Part shown: one piece after another, positions 7,483-14,836 of the stretch
Layout of the letters: every line of letters begins with the position of its first letter
How positions within the stretch are numbered: position 1 is the first letter of the stretch
DNA from: Odoribacteraceae bacterium
GTDB lineage: Bacteria; Bacteroidota; Bacteroidia; Bacteroidales; Marinifilaceae
Direction: 5' to 3'
NCBI GenBank assembly: GCA_031259905.1
Contig: JAIRKS010000051.1
Span: 1 to 25,448, forward strand
Length of the DNA: 25,448 nt
Position numbers and translations under genes: made by a program
Notes under the pieces: model-generated
Seen by the model: only the letters and a program-made list of their open reading frames with translations
Database searches by the model: none
Told to the model about the DNA's origin: nothing

Positions 7483-8922
7483 ATGAAAACAACAACATAC
7501 CTCGCGGTGATCGCGCTCCTCGTCGCCCCCGCCCTTGCCGTCGCGCAAGCAACAAAAACATCCTACTTCATGACCTCCGCCCACGCCCGGCACTACCTCA
7601 ACCCCGCCCTCTACCCCGATCGAGGGTACATCGGCGTGCCGCTCTCCGGGAATATCCACGCCGGGGCCGCTACCAATACCTTTACCCTCGACAACTTCGT
7701 CTTCCTGCAGGGGAACGATCCCGCGTCGCCCGCCAAAAACGTGACCTTCCTGCACAAGGATGTCACCCCGGAACAGTTCCTCGCCGGGATCTCCGACCAC
7801 AATTACCTCTCCGCCTCCGCCTCCGTCGACCTCCTCTCTATGGGATTCCGCGGGAAGAAGGCCTTCTGGAACGTGCACGTCGGCACGCGTGTACGCGCCG
7901 ACGTCGATCTCCCCCGCTCCCTCTTTGAACTTCTCAAGGTAGGGTTCGTCGACCAGGACGCTCCCTCTACCACTTACGACCTCTCCGGTATCCAGCTCTC
8001 CGCCAGGGCACACGTCGAGGTCGGCCTCGGGTACGCCCGCTCCTTCATCGGGGGACGGCTGCACGCCGGTGTCCGGCCCAAGCTCCTCCTCGGGGTAGGA
8101 GAAATGCACGTCGCCGCCGAACAACTGAAGGTTGCCGCCGGGCAAGACTTCTGGCAAATCCAGTCCCGCTCCTCCCTCGCTTTCTCCGCTCCCGGCATCA
8201 CGCCGAAGCTAAAGGGCGAGACCGGTGCCCTCGACGGGTTCGATTTCGACTGGAACGGCATCCCCGGCTACGGCGCAGCCCTTGACCTCGGCGCGTCCCT
8301 CCGCCTCATCGATCTCGGCCCCGCCGGGCGGCTGACCGTCTCCGCCGCCGCGAACGACATCGGCTTCATCAAGTGGGCGCCCACCAGCACGTACCGCGCC
8401 AGTACCGCCGGGACGACCGTCACCATTCGCCCGAACGATTACTCCGTCGGGCAGTCCGGGGAGGATTCCTCCATCGAGGACATCCTCGACGATGCCCTCG
8501 ACGCCATCGAGAGCGGTCTCGACTTCTTTACCGACGACCAGGAGTCCGGGAAGTCTCGCTCCACCTCGCTCAACGTCTCCCTTAACCTCGGCCTCGAGTA
8601 CTCCTTGTTCGGCGACAGGTTCTCTGTCGGCGCGCTGTACTCCCGCGAGCAAGCCGCCGGGTATGACATGAATACCTGCACGCTCTCGGCCAACCTTCGT
8701 CCTTGCTCCTGGTTTGCTGCCAGCGCCAGTTACGCCGTCCTCACGGCCCGTCCCTCGAAGAGCGTGGGCTTTGCCATGCACATTTCTCCTCGCGTCGGCC
8801 CGGCGTTATTCATCGCCAGCGATTGTGCTTTCTCGAAACTTTCCAAGGAATTTGTTCCCGTCGGGGCACGAGACTTGAATTTCCAGGTCGGCCTTACTTT
8901 TAACACGGGAGGGGGAAGGTAA
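7483..8922 (+). CDS. DUF5723-like outer-membrane beta-barrel protein
   Basis: A 479-aa exported protein. Residues 1-21 form a clear Sec signal peptide ending AVAQA. The mature start (SYFMTSAHARHYLNPAL) followed by GYIGVPLSGNI resembles the Bacteroidetes DUF5723 family of predicted outer-membrane proteins. The rest is a series of amphipathic strands typical of barrels: repeated G-x-G and aromatic-ended segments such as LNVSLNLGLEYSLFGDRFSVG and a final FQVGLTF-type strand. A linker of Asp/Glu/Ser around residues 325-365 (DSSIEDILDDALDAIE) could be a periplasmic or extracellular loop. It is paired with the possible lipoprotein gene upstream and ends before a terminator and repeat array. The function is unknown. 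Confidence 0.78.
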   Translation: MKTTTYLAVIALLVAPALAVAQATKTSYFMTSAHARHYLNPALYPDRGYIGVPLSGNIHAGAATNTFTLDNFVFLQGNDPASPAKNVTFLHKDVTPEQFLAGISDHNYLSASASVDLLSMGFRGKKAFWNVHVGTRVRADVDLPRSLFELLKVGFVDQDAPSTTYDLSGIQLSARAHVEVGLGYARSFIGGRLHAGVRPKLLLGVGEMHVAAEQLKVAAGQDFWQIQSRSSLAFSAPGITPKLKGETGALDGFDFDWNGIPGYGAALDLGASLRLIDLGPAGRLTVSAAANDIGFIKWAPTSTYRASTAGTTVTIRPNDYSVGQSGEDSSIEDILDDALDAIESGLDFFTDDQESGKSRSTSLNVSLNLGLEYSLFGDRFSVGALYSREQAAGYDMNTCTLSANLRPCSWFAASASYAVLTARPSKSVGFAMHISPRVGPALFIASDCAFSKLSKEFVPVGARDLNFQVGLTFNTGGGR

Positions 8923-8986
8923 CTTTTATTCCTGGTATATTCCCGGATACCCCTGTTAAGCCTTTCAATGGTACTGGTGGTATAAA

Positions 8987-9013
8987 TGATCTGGTTGATC
9001 TGATTGATCTCGT
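8987..9013. repeat. Three 9-bp direct repeats (TGATCTGGT type)
   Basis: Three adjacent 9-bp copies, TGATCTGGT, TGATCTGAT and TGATCTCGT, lie between the stop codon of the DUF5723-like gene and its terminator. The copies differ at one or two bases. The role is unknown; it could be simple slippage. Confidence 0.7.
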
Positions 9014-9024
9014 CGGGATACTTG

Positions 9025-9059
9025 AAGCGGGGTAGATTTTTTATCTAACCCCGCTTTTT
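9025..9059 (+). terminator. Rho-independent terminator of the DUF5723-like operon
   Basis: The stem AAGCGGGGT (9025-9033) pairs with ACCCCGCTT (9048-9056). It is extended by AGAT (9034-9037) with ATCT (9043-9046), with one bulged A at 9047, and is followed by a T-run at 9055-9059. The 3' arm is also the first unit of the tandem array that follows. Confidence 0.85.
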
Positions 9060-9375
9060 GTTTATCTAACCCCGCTTTTCATTTTTCTAACACCGCTTTC
9101 CGTTTTTCTAACCCCGCTTTCCGTTTTTCTAACCCCGCTTTCCATTTGTCTACCGCAACTTTCCGTTTGTCTACCGCAACTTTCCGTTTGTCTACCGCAT
9201 CTTTCCGTTTGTCTACCGCAACTTTCCGTTTGTCTACCGCAACTTTCCGTTTGTCTACCGCAACTTTCTGTTTGTCTACCGCAACTTTCCGTTTGTCTAC
9301 CGCAACTTTCTGTTTGTCTACCGCAACTTTCTGTTTGTCTACCGCAACTTTCTGTTTGTCTAATTAGATTTTCTG
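9040..9375. repeat. 21-bp tandem repeat array (central array, 16 units)
   Basis: Sixteen head-to-tail 21-bp units start at 9040 and every 21 bp thereafter up to 9355. Units 1-5 carry the core TCTAACCCCGCTTT (unit 3 has one change). Units 6-15 are nearly identical with the core TTTGTCTACCGCAACTTTC. Unit 16 has decayed to TTTGTCTAATTAG. The first unit is the 3' arm of the terminator at 9025-9059. Because 21 is divisible by three, long frames stay open on both strands, but the translation is only a 7-residue repeat (RQTESCG or STATFRL), so it is not treated as coding. It lies between two convergent operons. Confidence 0.97.
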
Positions 9376-9585
9376 CCCGTCGAACGGTGTTTTTCCCCGG
9401 CGCGTGCAAAATAGAGCGCGTTGCTTCACGACCGGCGTCGAGGCTACCGGGAAATCACTCGTGCCGCGTCGCGCCGGGGGACAAGTGCCCGGGAAAAGGG
9501 CGACAACGTCCCCGGCCGCGTTCGGGCGGCAGTCTCGCGGTCGAGCGGTGGTTGGTCGCGCGACGCGGCGGTCGAGCGCGCGGGC
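9376..9585. other. GC-rich spacer between the central array and lpxA
   Basis: A 210-bp gene-free stretch with very high GC content. The word CGGTCGAGCG occurs twice in its last 60 bases. I see no convincing gene, terminator or promoter in it. Confidence 0.5.
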
Positions 9586-10365
9586 TTAACCGAGGTATCC
9601 TTTCATGATTCCGCGTTTGCTGTTGCGGACGAAAAGTATGATTTCGTCACGCTCTTTCGAGGCGGGCATCTCCGCCTCGATGCGTTCCAGGGCGTCCGAG
9701 TTGTTCAGCCCGGATTGGAAGAGTATCCTGTATATGTCTTGTATCTCGTTGATTTTCTCGTTCGAGAACTCGCGTCGACGCAAGCCGATGGAGTTGACCC
9801 CGGCGTACGAGAGCGGGAAGCGCCCGGCTTTCGCGTAGGGGGGGACGTCTTTTCCGATTAGCGATCCGCCTTGAATCATCACGTGGCGACCGATTCGAAC
9901 GAACTGGTGCACGGCGGTCATCCCGCCCAGTATGGCGAAGTCGTCGACGACGACCTCGCCGGCTAACTGGCTGGAGTTCGTGATGATGCAGTTGTTTCCG
10001 ATCGTGCAGTCGTGCGCGATATGGGCGTAGGCCATGATCAGGCAGGAGTTGCCGATCCGCGTGGTTCCCTTGGCTGCTGTCCCGCGGTTGACGGTCACGC
10101 ATTCGCGGATCGTCGTGTTGTCGCCAATGATCGCGATGGAGTGTTCTCCCCTGAATTTCATGTCTTGGGGTATGGCGGATATCACGGCTCCCGGGAAGAT
10201 GTTGCAGTTTTTCCCGATGCGCGCTCCTTCGAGGATGGTGGCGTTCGATCCTATCCGCGTTCCTGCCTCGATGACCACGTTTTTGTCGATGGTCACGAAC
10301 GGGTCGATGACCACGTTGTCCGCGATGGTTGCTTCCGGGTGAACATAGGCTAACGGTTGTTTCAT
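9586..10365 (-). CDS. lpxA: UDP-N-acetylglucosamine O-acyltransferase LpxA
   Basis: A 259-aa left-handed beta-helix acyltransferase that puts the first 3-hydroxyacyl chain on UDP-GlcNAc, the first step of lipid A synthesis in the cytosol. Hexapeptide repeats run from residue 5 to about 190. The catalytic motif AHIAHDC is at 114-120, with H118 equivalent to the general base of characterised LpxA. The C-terminal helical region (about 195-259) is present. Length is normal. It is the last gene of the lpxD, lpxC-fabZ, lpxA operon, 66 nt after the fusion gene, and converges on the DUF5723-like operon across the central repeat array. Confidence 0.95.
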   Translation of the reverse strand: MKQPLAYVHPEATIADNVVIDPFVTIDKNVVIEAGTRIGSNATILEGARIGKNCNIFPGAVISAIPQDMKFRGEHSIAIIGDNTTIRECVTVNRGTAAKGTTRIGNSCLIMAYAHIAHDCTIGNNCIITNSSQLAGEVVVDDFAILGGMTAVHQFVRIGRHVMIQGGSLIGKDVPPYAKAGRFPLSYAGVNSIGLRRREFSNEKINEIQDIYRILFQSGLNNSDALERIEAEMPASKERDEIILFVRNSKRGIMKGYLG

Positions 10366-10431
10366 TCGTTTTTCATTAGGTGATGCACTACGTGTATTTA
10401 TTTTTTCCAGGTTCGAGGTGCAAGTTTACGA

Positions 10432-11823
10432 TTAGTTTTTTGTTTTCGCAACTTGCGCCATGAACTCGCCCTCGCAGACGAGGTTTTTCCCGACGAAGGC
10501 GTATCCTCTCATCGTGACGATTCCGCGGCGCGTCGGCGCGATGGTCACGAGTTTGAAGACGACGGTGTCCCCGGGGACTACTTTTTTGCGGAACTTGATC
10601 CCGTCGATGCGCAGGAAGTAGGTGGAGTAGTTTTCCGGGTCTTCTACCTGGTTTAGCACGAGGATTCCCCCGCATTGTGCCATTGCCTCGACGAGCAGTA
10701 CTCCCGGCATGACCGGTTCGTCGGGGAAGTGCCCGGTGAAGAACGGTTCGTTCATTGTCACGTTTTTGCATCCGATGACGACGTGGTCTGTCACCTCGTA
10801 TATTTTGTCTACCAGCAGGAAGGGGGGGCGGTGCGGTAGTAGTCCCTTGATCCGGTTGATGTCCATGAGCGGTGTGGCCGTCACGTCTATTGCCGGGCAG
10901 GCGTCTTCTCGTTCGGAGGCGAGGATGAGTTTGTGTAGTTTTTTGGCCATTGTCGTGTTGGCCTTGTGCCCGGGTCGTTCCGCGATCACGCGGGCCTTGA
11001 TGAAGCGGCCGCACAGGGCGAGGTCGCCGATGACGTCCAGTAGCTTGTGGCGGGCGGGTTCGTTGTCGAAGTGCAGGGTGATGTTGTTCAGGATGCCTTG
11101 TTTTACTTTCATCGAGTCGCGTTGTAGCAACAGGGCGAGCCGGTCCATTTCGTCTTGCGAGATTTCCCTGTCCATGATCACGATGGCGTTGTCGAGGTCT
11201 CCTCCCTTGATGAGGTTTTGTTTGAGCAGTGGCTCGATTTCTCGCAGGAAGACGAAGGTGCGACACGGGGCGATTTCCCTCGCGAAGTCCGTTTCTTTTC
11301 CCGAGTAGGTGGCGTATTGCATGGACAGGTAGGGGGAGTTGTACGCGACGATGAGGTTCACGTTGTAGGAGTCGTCCGGGAGCAGGGTCAAGCGGGTTAG
11401 CCCGTCTTCGGAGGTATGTTCTATTGGCTCTGTCACCTTGAAGTAGCGACGGGGGGCGGTTTGTTCTTCTATTCCCGTTTGTTCGATGCCCTCGACGAAG
11501 TGTTTCGCGCTGCCGTCCAGGATGGGAAATTCTTCCCCGTCCAGTTCGACGAGGCAGTTGTCGATGCCGCACCCGTGTAGCGCGGCCAGGGCGTGTTCCA
11601 TCGTGTAGACGCGCACGCCTTCTTTTTCCAGGCAGCTGGAGCGTTCCGCGAGCGTGGCGTACGCGGCAAGTGCCGGTATTTCCGGGCGGTGTTCCAGGTC
11701 TACGCGCGTGATGCGGTATCCCGTGTTTTCCGCTGCCGGGAGAAAGGTGGCGGTCACTTCTTTCCCGTTGTGCAGTCCCCTGCCTTTTAGTACAAAGCTT
11801 TTTTTGATCGTCCTTTGTTTCAT
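10432..11823 (-). CDS. lpxC-fabZ: Bifunctional LpxC deacetylase / FabZ dehydratase
   Basis: A 463-aa fusion typical of Bacteroidetes. The N-terminal LpxC domain (about 1-305) removes acetate from UDP-3-O-acyl-GlcNAc, the committed step of lipid A synthesis. Zinc ligands are H77 in EHALAAL, plus H259 and D263 in RHKLLD; E76 precedes the ligand and H286 in PGHKANT is the expected catalytic histidine. The C-terminal FabZ domain (about 315-463) dehydrates 3-hydroxyacyl-ACP, with H365 in GHFPDEPVMPG and E379 in LLVEAMAQ. The two activities compete for or share 3-hydroxyacyl-ACP, so fusion may balance lipid A and fatty acid synthesis. The start at 11823 lies 9 nt after lpxD. Confidence 0.97.
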   Translation of the reverse strand: MKQRTIKKSFVLKGRGLHNGKEVTATFLPAAENTGYRITRVDLEHRPEIPALAAYATLAERSSCLEKEGVRVYTMEHALAALHGCGIDNCLVELDGEEFPILDGSAKHFVEGIEQTGIEEQTAPRRYFKVTEPIEHTSEDGLTRLTLLPDDSYNVNLIVAYNSPYLSMQYATYSGKETDFAREIAPCRTFVFLREIEPLLKQNLIKGGDLDNAIVIMDREISQDEMDRLALLLQRDSMKVKQGILNNITLHFDNEPARHKLLDVIGDLALCGRFIKARVIAERPGHKANTTMAKKLHKLILASEREDACPAIDVTATPLMDINRIKGLLPHRPPFLLVDKIYEVTDHVVIGCKNVTMNEPFFTGHFPDEPVMPGVLLVEAMAQCGGILVLNQVEDPENYSTYFLRIDGIKFRKKVVPGDTVVFKLVTIAPTRRGIVTMRGYAFVGKNLVCEGEFMAQVAKTKN

Positions 11824-11832
11824 TGTTCCGAA

Positions 11833-12864
11833 CTATATCTGGGTTAATTTTTTTACTTTTTTTTCCAGGTCCACGACCTGGTCGTATATCTCCGGCAGGC
11901 GGCGGAAGAGGACGTAGCAACGCTGGTATTTCGCGATGTCGAATGCCGGCGATCCCCGCATGATGGCGTTCGCTTTCGTGTTGACGGAGATTCCTGATTG
12001 TGCAGTTAATCGCGTGCCGTCGGCGAGCGTGAGGTGTCCTACGACGCCGGCTTGCCCGCCGATCACGCAGTGTTCTCCCAGTTTCGCGGATCCGGCGATG
12101 CCGCTTTGTGCTGCCATGACGGAGTTCCGTCCCACGACGGCATTGTGCGCTACTTGTATCAGGTTGTCCAGTTTTACTCCTTCCCGGATGATCGTGGATC
12201 CCATCGTGGCCCGGTCGATGCAGGTGTTTGCCCCGATCTCGACACGATCTTCTATGATGACATTGCCGATTTGCGGGATTTTCTTGTACCCGTCACCGTC
12301 AGGCGCGAAGCCGAAGCCGTCTGCCCCGATTACCGCTCCCGAGTGGAGAATGCACGAGGCCCCCACGCGACATCGCGCGTAGAGTCGCGCGCCGGGGTAA
12401 ATGACGGTATGGTCGCCGATCTCGACCTCTTCGCCGATGTAGACGTGCGGGTATATTTTCACGTGATTGCCGATTTTCGTTCCCTTACCGATGTAAGCGA
12501 AGGCGCCGATGTATAATTCCTCTCCCAGCGTTGCTCCCTCGCCGATGTGGACGGGTTGCTCGATGCCGGTGGGACGCGACACCATATCGTCGTACAGTTG
12601 CAGCAGGGAAGCAAAGGCATCGTACGCGGATTCTACTCGTATCAACGTGCAGGGGAGTGGCTTGGCGGGCACGAATGTTTTATCGACCAAAACAATGGAC
12701 GCTTGTGTTGAATAGATATAATTCTCGTATTTCGGATTTGCTAAAAAAGCTAACGTCCCCGCTCGTCCCTCCTCGATCTTGGAAATATCGTTCACCTCAA
12801 TTTCCGGATCCCCTTCTACAACTCCATGTAATAAAGTCGCGATGTCCTTTGCTTTGAATTCCAT
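11833..12864 (-). CDS. lpxD: UDP-3-O-acylglucosamine N-acyltransferase LpxD
   Basis: A 343-aa protein when started at the ATG at 12864 (MEFKAKDIATLL), which fits the family; the frame runs 11 codons further upstream, but that part overlaps the promoter. An N-terminal uridine-binding domain (about 1-100) precedes hexapeptide repeats (about 103-315) and a C-terminal helix rich in Lys (DLEKKVKKL). H240 in IQVAHNAVVG matches the catalytic base of characterised LpxD. It adds the second acyl chain in the third step of lipid A assembly. It is the first gene of the operon, with a -7 box at 12886-12893. Confidence 0.95.
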   Translation of the reverse strand: MEFKAKDIATLLHGVVEGDPEIEVNDISKIEEGRAGTLAFLANPKYENYIYSTQASIVLVDKTFVPAKPLPCTLIRVESAYDAFASLLQLYDDMVSRPTGIEQPVHIGEGATLGEELYIGAFAYIGKGTKIGNHVKIYPHVYIGEEVEIGDHTVIYPGARLYARCRVGASCILHSGAVIGADGFGFAPDGDGYKKIPQIGNVIIEDRVEIGANTCIDRATMGSTIIREGVKLDNLIQVAHNAVVGRNSVMAAQSGIAGSAKLGEHCVIGGQAGVVGHLTLADGTRLTAQSGISVNTKANAIMRGSPAFDIAKYQRCYVLFRRLPEIYDQVVDLEKKVKKLTQI

Positions 12865-12885
12865 ATTTTCGTTAAAAAGTTTTGG

Positions 12886-12893
12886 CAAACATA
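12886..12893 (-). promoter_or_regulatory. -7 promoter element of the lpx operon
   Basis: On the minus strand this reads TATGTTTG, an exact TAnnTTTG match, 21 nt before the lpxD ATG. A T-rich TTTTAG lies about 19 bp further upstream and may serve as a weak -33 element. Confidence 0.65.
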
Positions 12894-12975
12894 GCATTTT
12901 TTCGGGAGTAACTAAAATAATGACAGGCTGGTTTCTATAAAAAAACTTTTCCGAGTAGTTTTCCGGATTGAAGCC

Positions 12976-13006
12976 TTTGTTTTATAAAATATTAATTTTA
13001 CCTTTG
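12976..13006 (+). promoter_or_regulatory. Promoter of the rimP-nusA-infB operon
   Basis: TTTG at 12976-12979 and TACCTTTG at 12999-13006 match both Bacteroidetes promoter elements with a 19-bp gap. The predicted start leaves a leader of about 60 nt before the rimP ATG. It is divergent from the lpx promoter in the same 208-bp spacer. Confidence 0.75.
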
Positions 13007-13072
13007 CCCGGTTAATCATTGGAGGGGGCGACGCGTCCCCTCTTGTGTTTCTAAAATCGAAGAGTAGTATCT

Positions 13073-13537
13073 ATGAAGAGTAATGCAGAGATTAGGCAGA
13101 TCATCGCTCCCGTCTTGCAGGAAAACAAGCTTTTCCTGGTGGATCTGACGATTTCGGACGATAACACGATCGAGTTGTGCGTCGATTCCATGCAAGGCGT
13201 TAGCGTGAAGGAATGCATGATCGTCAGTCGGACGCTGGAAGCAAAGCTTGACAAGGAAAGCGAGGATTTCTCGTTGACAGTGTATAGTGCAGGGATCGGG
13301 TACCCGTTCAAGATGCCGCAACAATTCGAGAAAAACGTGGGGAAGCATGTCGAGGTGAAGCTTTCCAGTGGTAAGAAACTGGAAGGCACGCTGCTGGCAC
13401 ATTCCGAAACCGGTATCACGATCGCTTGCGAGGAAAGTGTCCCGGTGGAAGGAAAGAAAAAGAAGGAGAAAATAAACATAGAAAGAGAGATACCTTTCAC
13501 TAGCATTAAAGAGGTGAAAGATGTCGTGAAAATGTAA
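13073..13537 (+). CDS. rimP: Ribosome maturation factor RimP
   Basis: A 154-aa cytosolic protein needed for 30S subunit maturation. The N-terminal alpha/beta domain (about 1-80) shows the family pattern: LFLVDLTISDDNTIELCVDSMQ, then the conserved acidic region ending GIGYPFKMP. The C-terminal SH3-like domain (about 85-150) begins KNVGKHVEVKL and carries a Lys-rich loop (GKKKKEK) near residue 127. Position directly before nusA and infB is the classic arrangement. The nusA frame opens 2 nt after its stop, so translation is probably coupled. Confidence 0.94.
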   Translation: MKSNAEIRQIIAPVLQENKLFLVDLTISDDNTIELCVDSMQGVSVKECMIVSRTLEAKLDKESEDFSLTVYSAGIGYPFKMPQQFEKNVGKHVEVKLSSGKKLEGTLLAHSETGITIACEESVPVEGKKKKEKINIEREIPFTSIKEVKDVVKM

Positions 13538-13539
13538 TA

Positions 13540-14796
13540 ATGAAAAACAGAATATTCATGGAAACGATTAATTTGATTGACTCGTTCGCCGAGTTTAAAG
13601 AACATAAGAATATCGACAGAGAAACCTTGATGAACGTGCTGGAGGAGATCTTTAGAGGTATGCTCGTCAAGCGGTACGGCACGGACGAGAATTTCGACAT
13701 CATCGTCAATATCGATAAGGGAGATTTGGAGATCTGGAGAAATCGTACCGTGGTGAATGACGACGAACTGGAGAATCCAAGCATGCAAATAGCCCTGTCA
13801 GAAGCGAAGAAAATAGATCCCGATTACGAGGAAGGAGAAGAGGTGACTGATGAGGTGAAATTCAAGGATTTCGGACGCCGGGCGATATTGGCGCTACGCC
13901 AGAATCTGTCGGCCCGCATCCTGGAGTTGGAAAAAGATCACATCTACATGAAGTATAAAGAGAAGATCGGGCAAATCGTTACCGGCGAGGTGTATCAAGT
14001 GTGGAAGAAGGAGATACTCGTGTTGGACGACGAGGACAATGAATTGCTCCTGCCTAAAAGCGAGCAGATCGCCAGCGATTTCTTTAAGAAAGGAGACACA
14101 ATACGCGCCGTTGTCATCCGGGTGGAGATGAGAAATTCGTCACCGCAGATTATTCTCTCCCGCACGTCTCCCGTTTTTCTCGAGAGGCTCTTCGAGAACG
14201 AGGTGCCTGAGATATACGACGGCCTGATCACGATTAAAAAGGTGGTGAGGATGCCGGGCGAACGAGCGAAGGTGGCGGTGGAATCCTATGATGACCGCGT
14301 TGATCCGGTAGGAGCTTGCGTGGGAATGAAAGGCTCCCGTATTCACGGGATCGTGCGCGAATTACGCAACGAGAATATCGACGTGATTAACTTTACCAGT
14401 AACGTTCAGCTTTATATTCAACGGGCATTGAACCCGGCAAAAATCAACAAGATCGAGATCGACGAAATGCACAAGCATGTCAACGTCCACTTGAATAAAG
14501 ACGAGGTCTCCCTGGCCATCGGAAAGGGAGGATTGAATATCCGGTTGGCAAGTCAACTCACCGGGTACGAGATTGACGTGTATCGCATAACGGAAGGCGA
14601 TGAAGAGGACGTTAGGTTGGAAGAATTTGTTGATGAGGTCGAGCAGTGGGTGATCGACGAGTTAAAGCGTATCGGGTGCGATACCGCTAAAACCGTATTG
14701 GAGTTAAGCGATGAGGAACTGGAAAATAGAACAGATCTTGAAATAGAGACTATTCGAGAGGTGCGCAGGGTGTTAAAAGCTGAATTTGAAAAGTAA
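13540..14796 (+). CDS. nusA: Transcription elongation/termination factor NusA
   Basis: A 418-aa RNA polymerase-binding factor. The N-terminal domain (about 1-140) is followed by an S1 domain (about 146-210, starting IGQIVTGEVYQVW), then KH1 with the GACVGMKGSRI loop near 258 and KH2 with AIGKGG near 326. There is no C-terminal acidic-repeat extension as in E. coli, which is usual outside the proteobacteria. Two starts are possible: the ATG at 13540 (2 nt after rimP) or the ATG at 13558 (METINLIDSF), which would shorten it by 6 residues; the second fits the conserved NLIDSF block better. Confidence 0.95.
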   Translation: MKNRIFMETINLIDSFAEFKEHKNIDRETLMNVLEEIFRGMLVKRYGTDENFDIIVNIDKGDLEIWRNRTVVNDDELENPSMQIALSEAKKIDPDYEEGEEVTDEVKFKDFGRRAILALRQNLSARILELEKDHIYMKYKEKIGQIVTGEVYQVWKKEILVLDDEDNELLLPKSEQIASDFFKKGDTIRAVVIRVEMRNSSPQIILSRTSPVFLERLFENEVPEIYDGLITIKKVVRMPGERAKVAVESYDDRVDPVGACVGMKGSRIHGIVRELRNENIDVINFTSNVQLYIQRALNPAKINKIEIDEMHKHVNVHLNKDEVSLAIGKGGLNIRLASQLTGYEIDVYRITEGDEEDVRLEEFVDEVEQWVIDELKRIGCDTAKTVLELSDEELENRTDLEIETIREVRRVLKAEFEK

Positions 14797-14836
14797 ACGG
14801 GTTTCGAGGTAAAACGAAGTAAATGAACCATCACCT

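Noticed and set aside
9040..9375. CRISPR array.
   Set aside because: Units are contiguous 21-mers with no variable spacers, and no cas genes are in the window. The same applies to the left and right arrays.
9062..9409. Open frames through the central array encoding 7-residue repeats (RQTESCG on minus, STATFRL on plus).
   Set aside because: A 21-bp period keeps frames open automatically, and several frames are open on both strands at once. There is no separate conserved domain or signal peptide. The terminator origin of unit 1 explains the sequence better.
12865..12897. Upstream ATG at 12897 for lpxD.
   Set aside because: The extra 11 residues would be encoded across the -7 box (12886-12893). 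The conserved LpxD N-terminus starts at MEFKAKDI.
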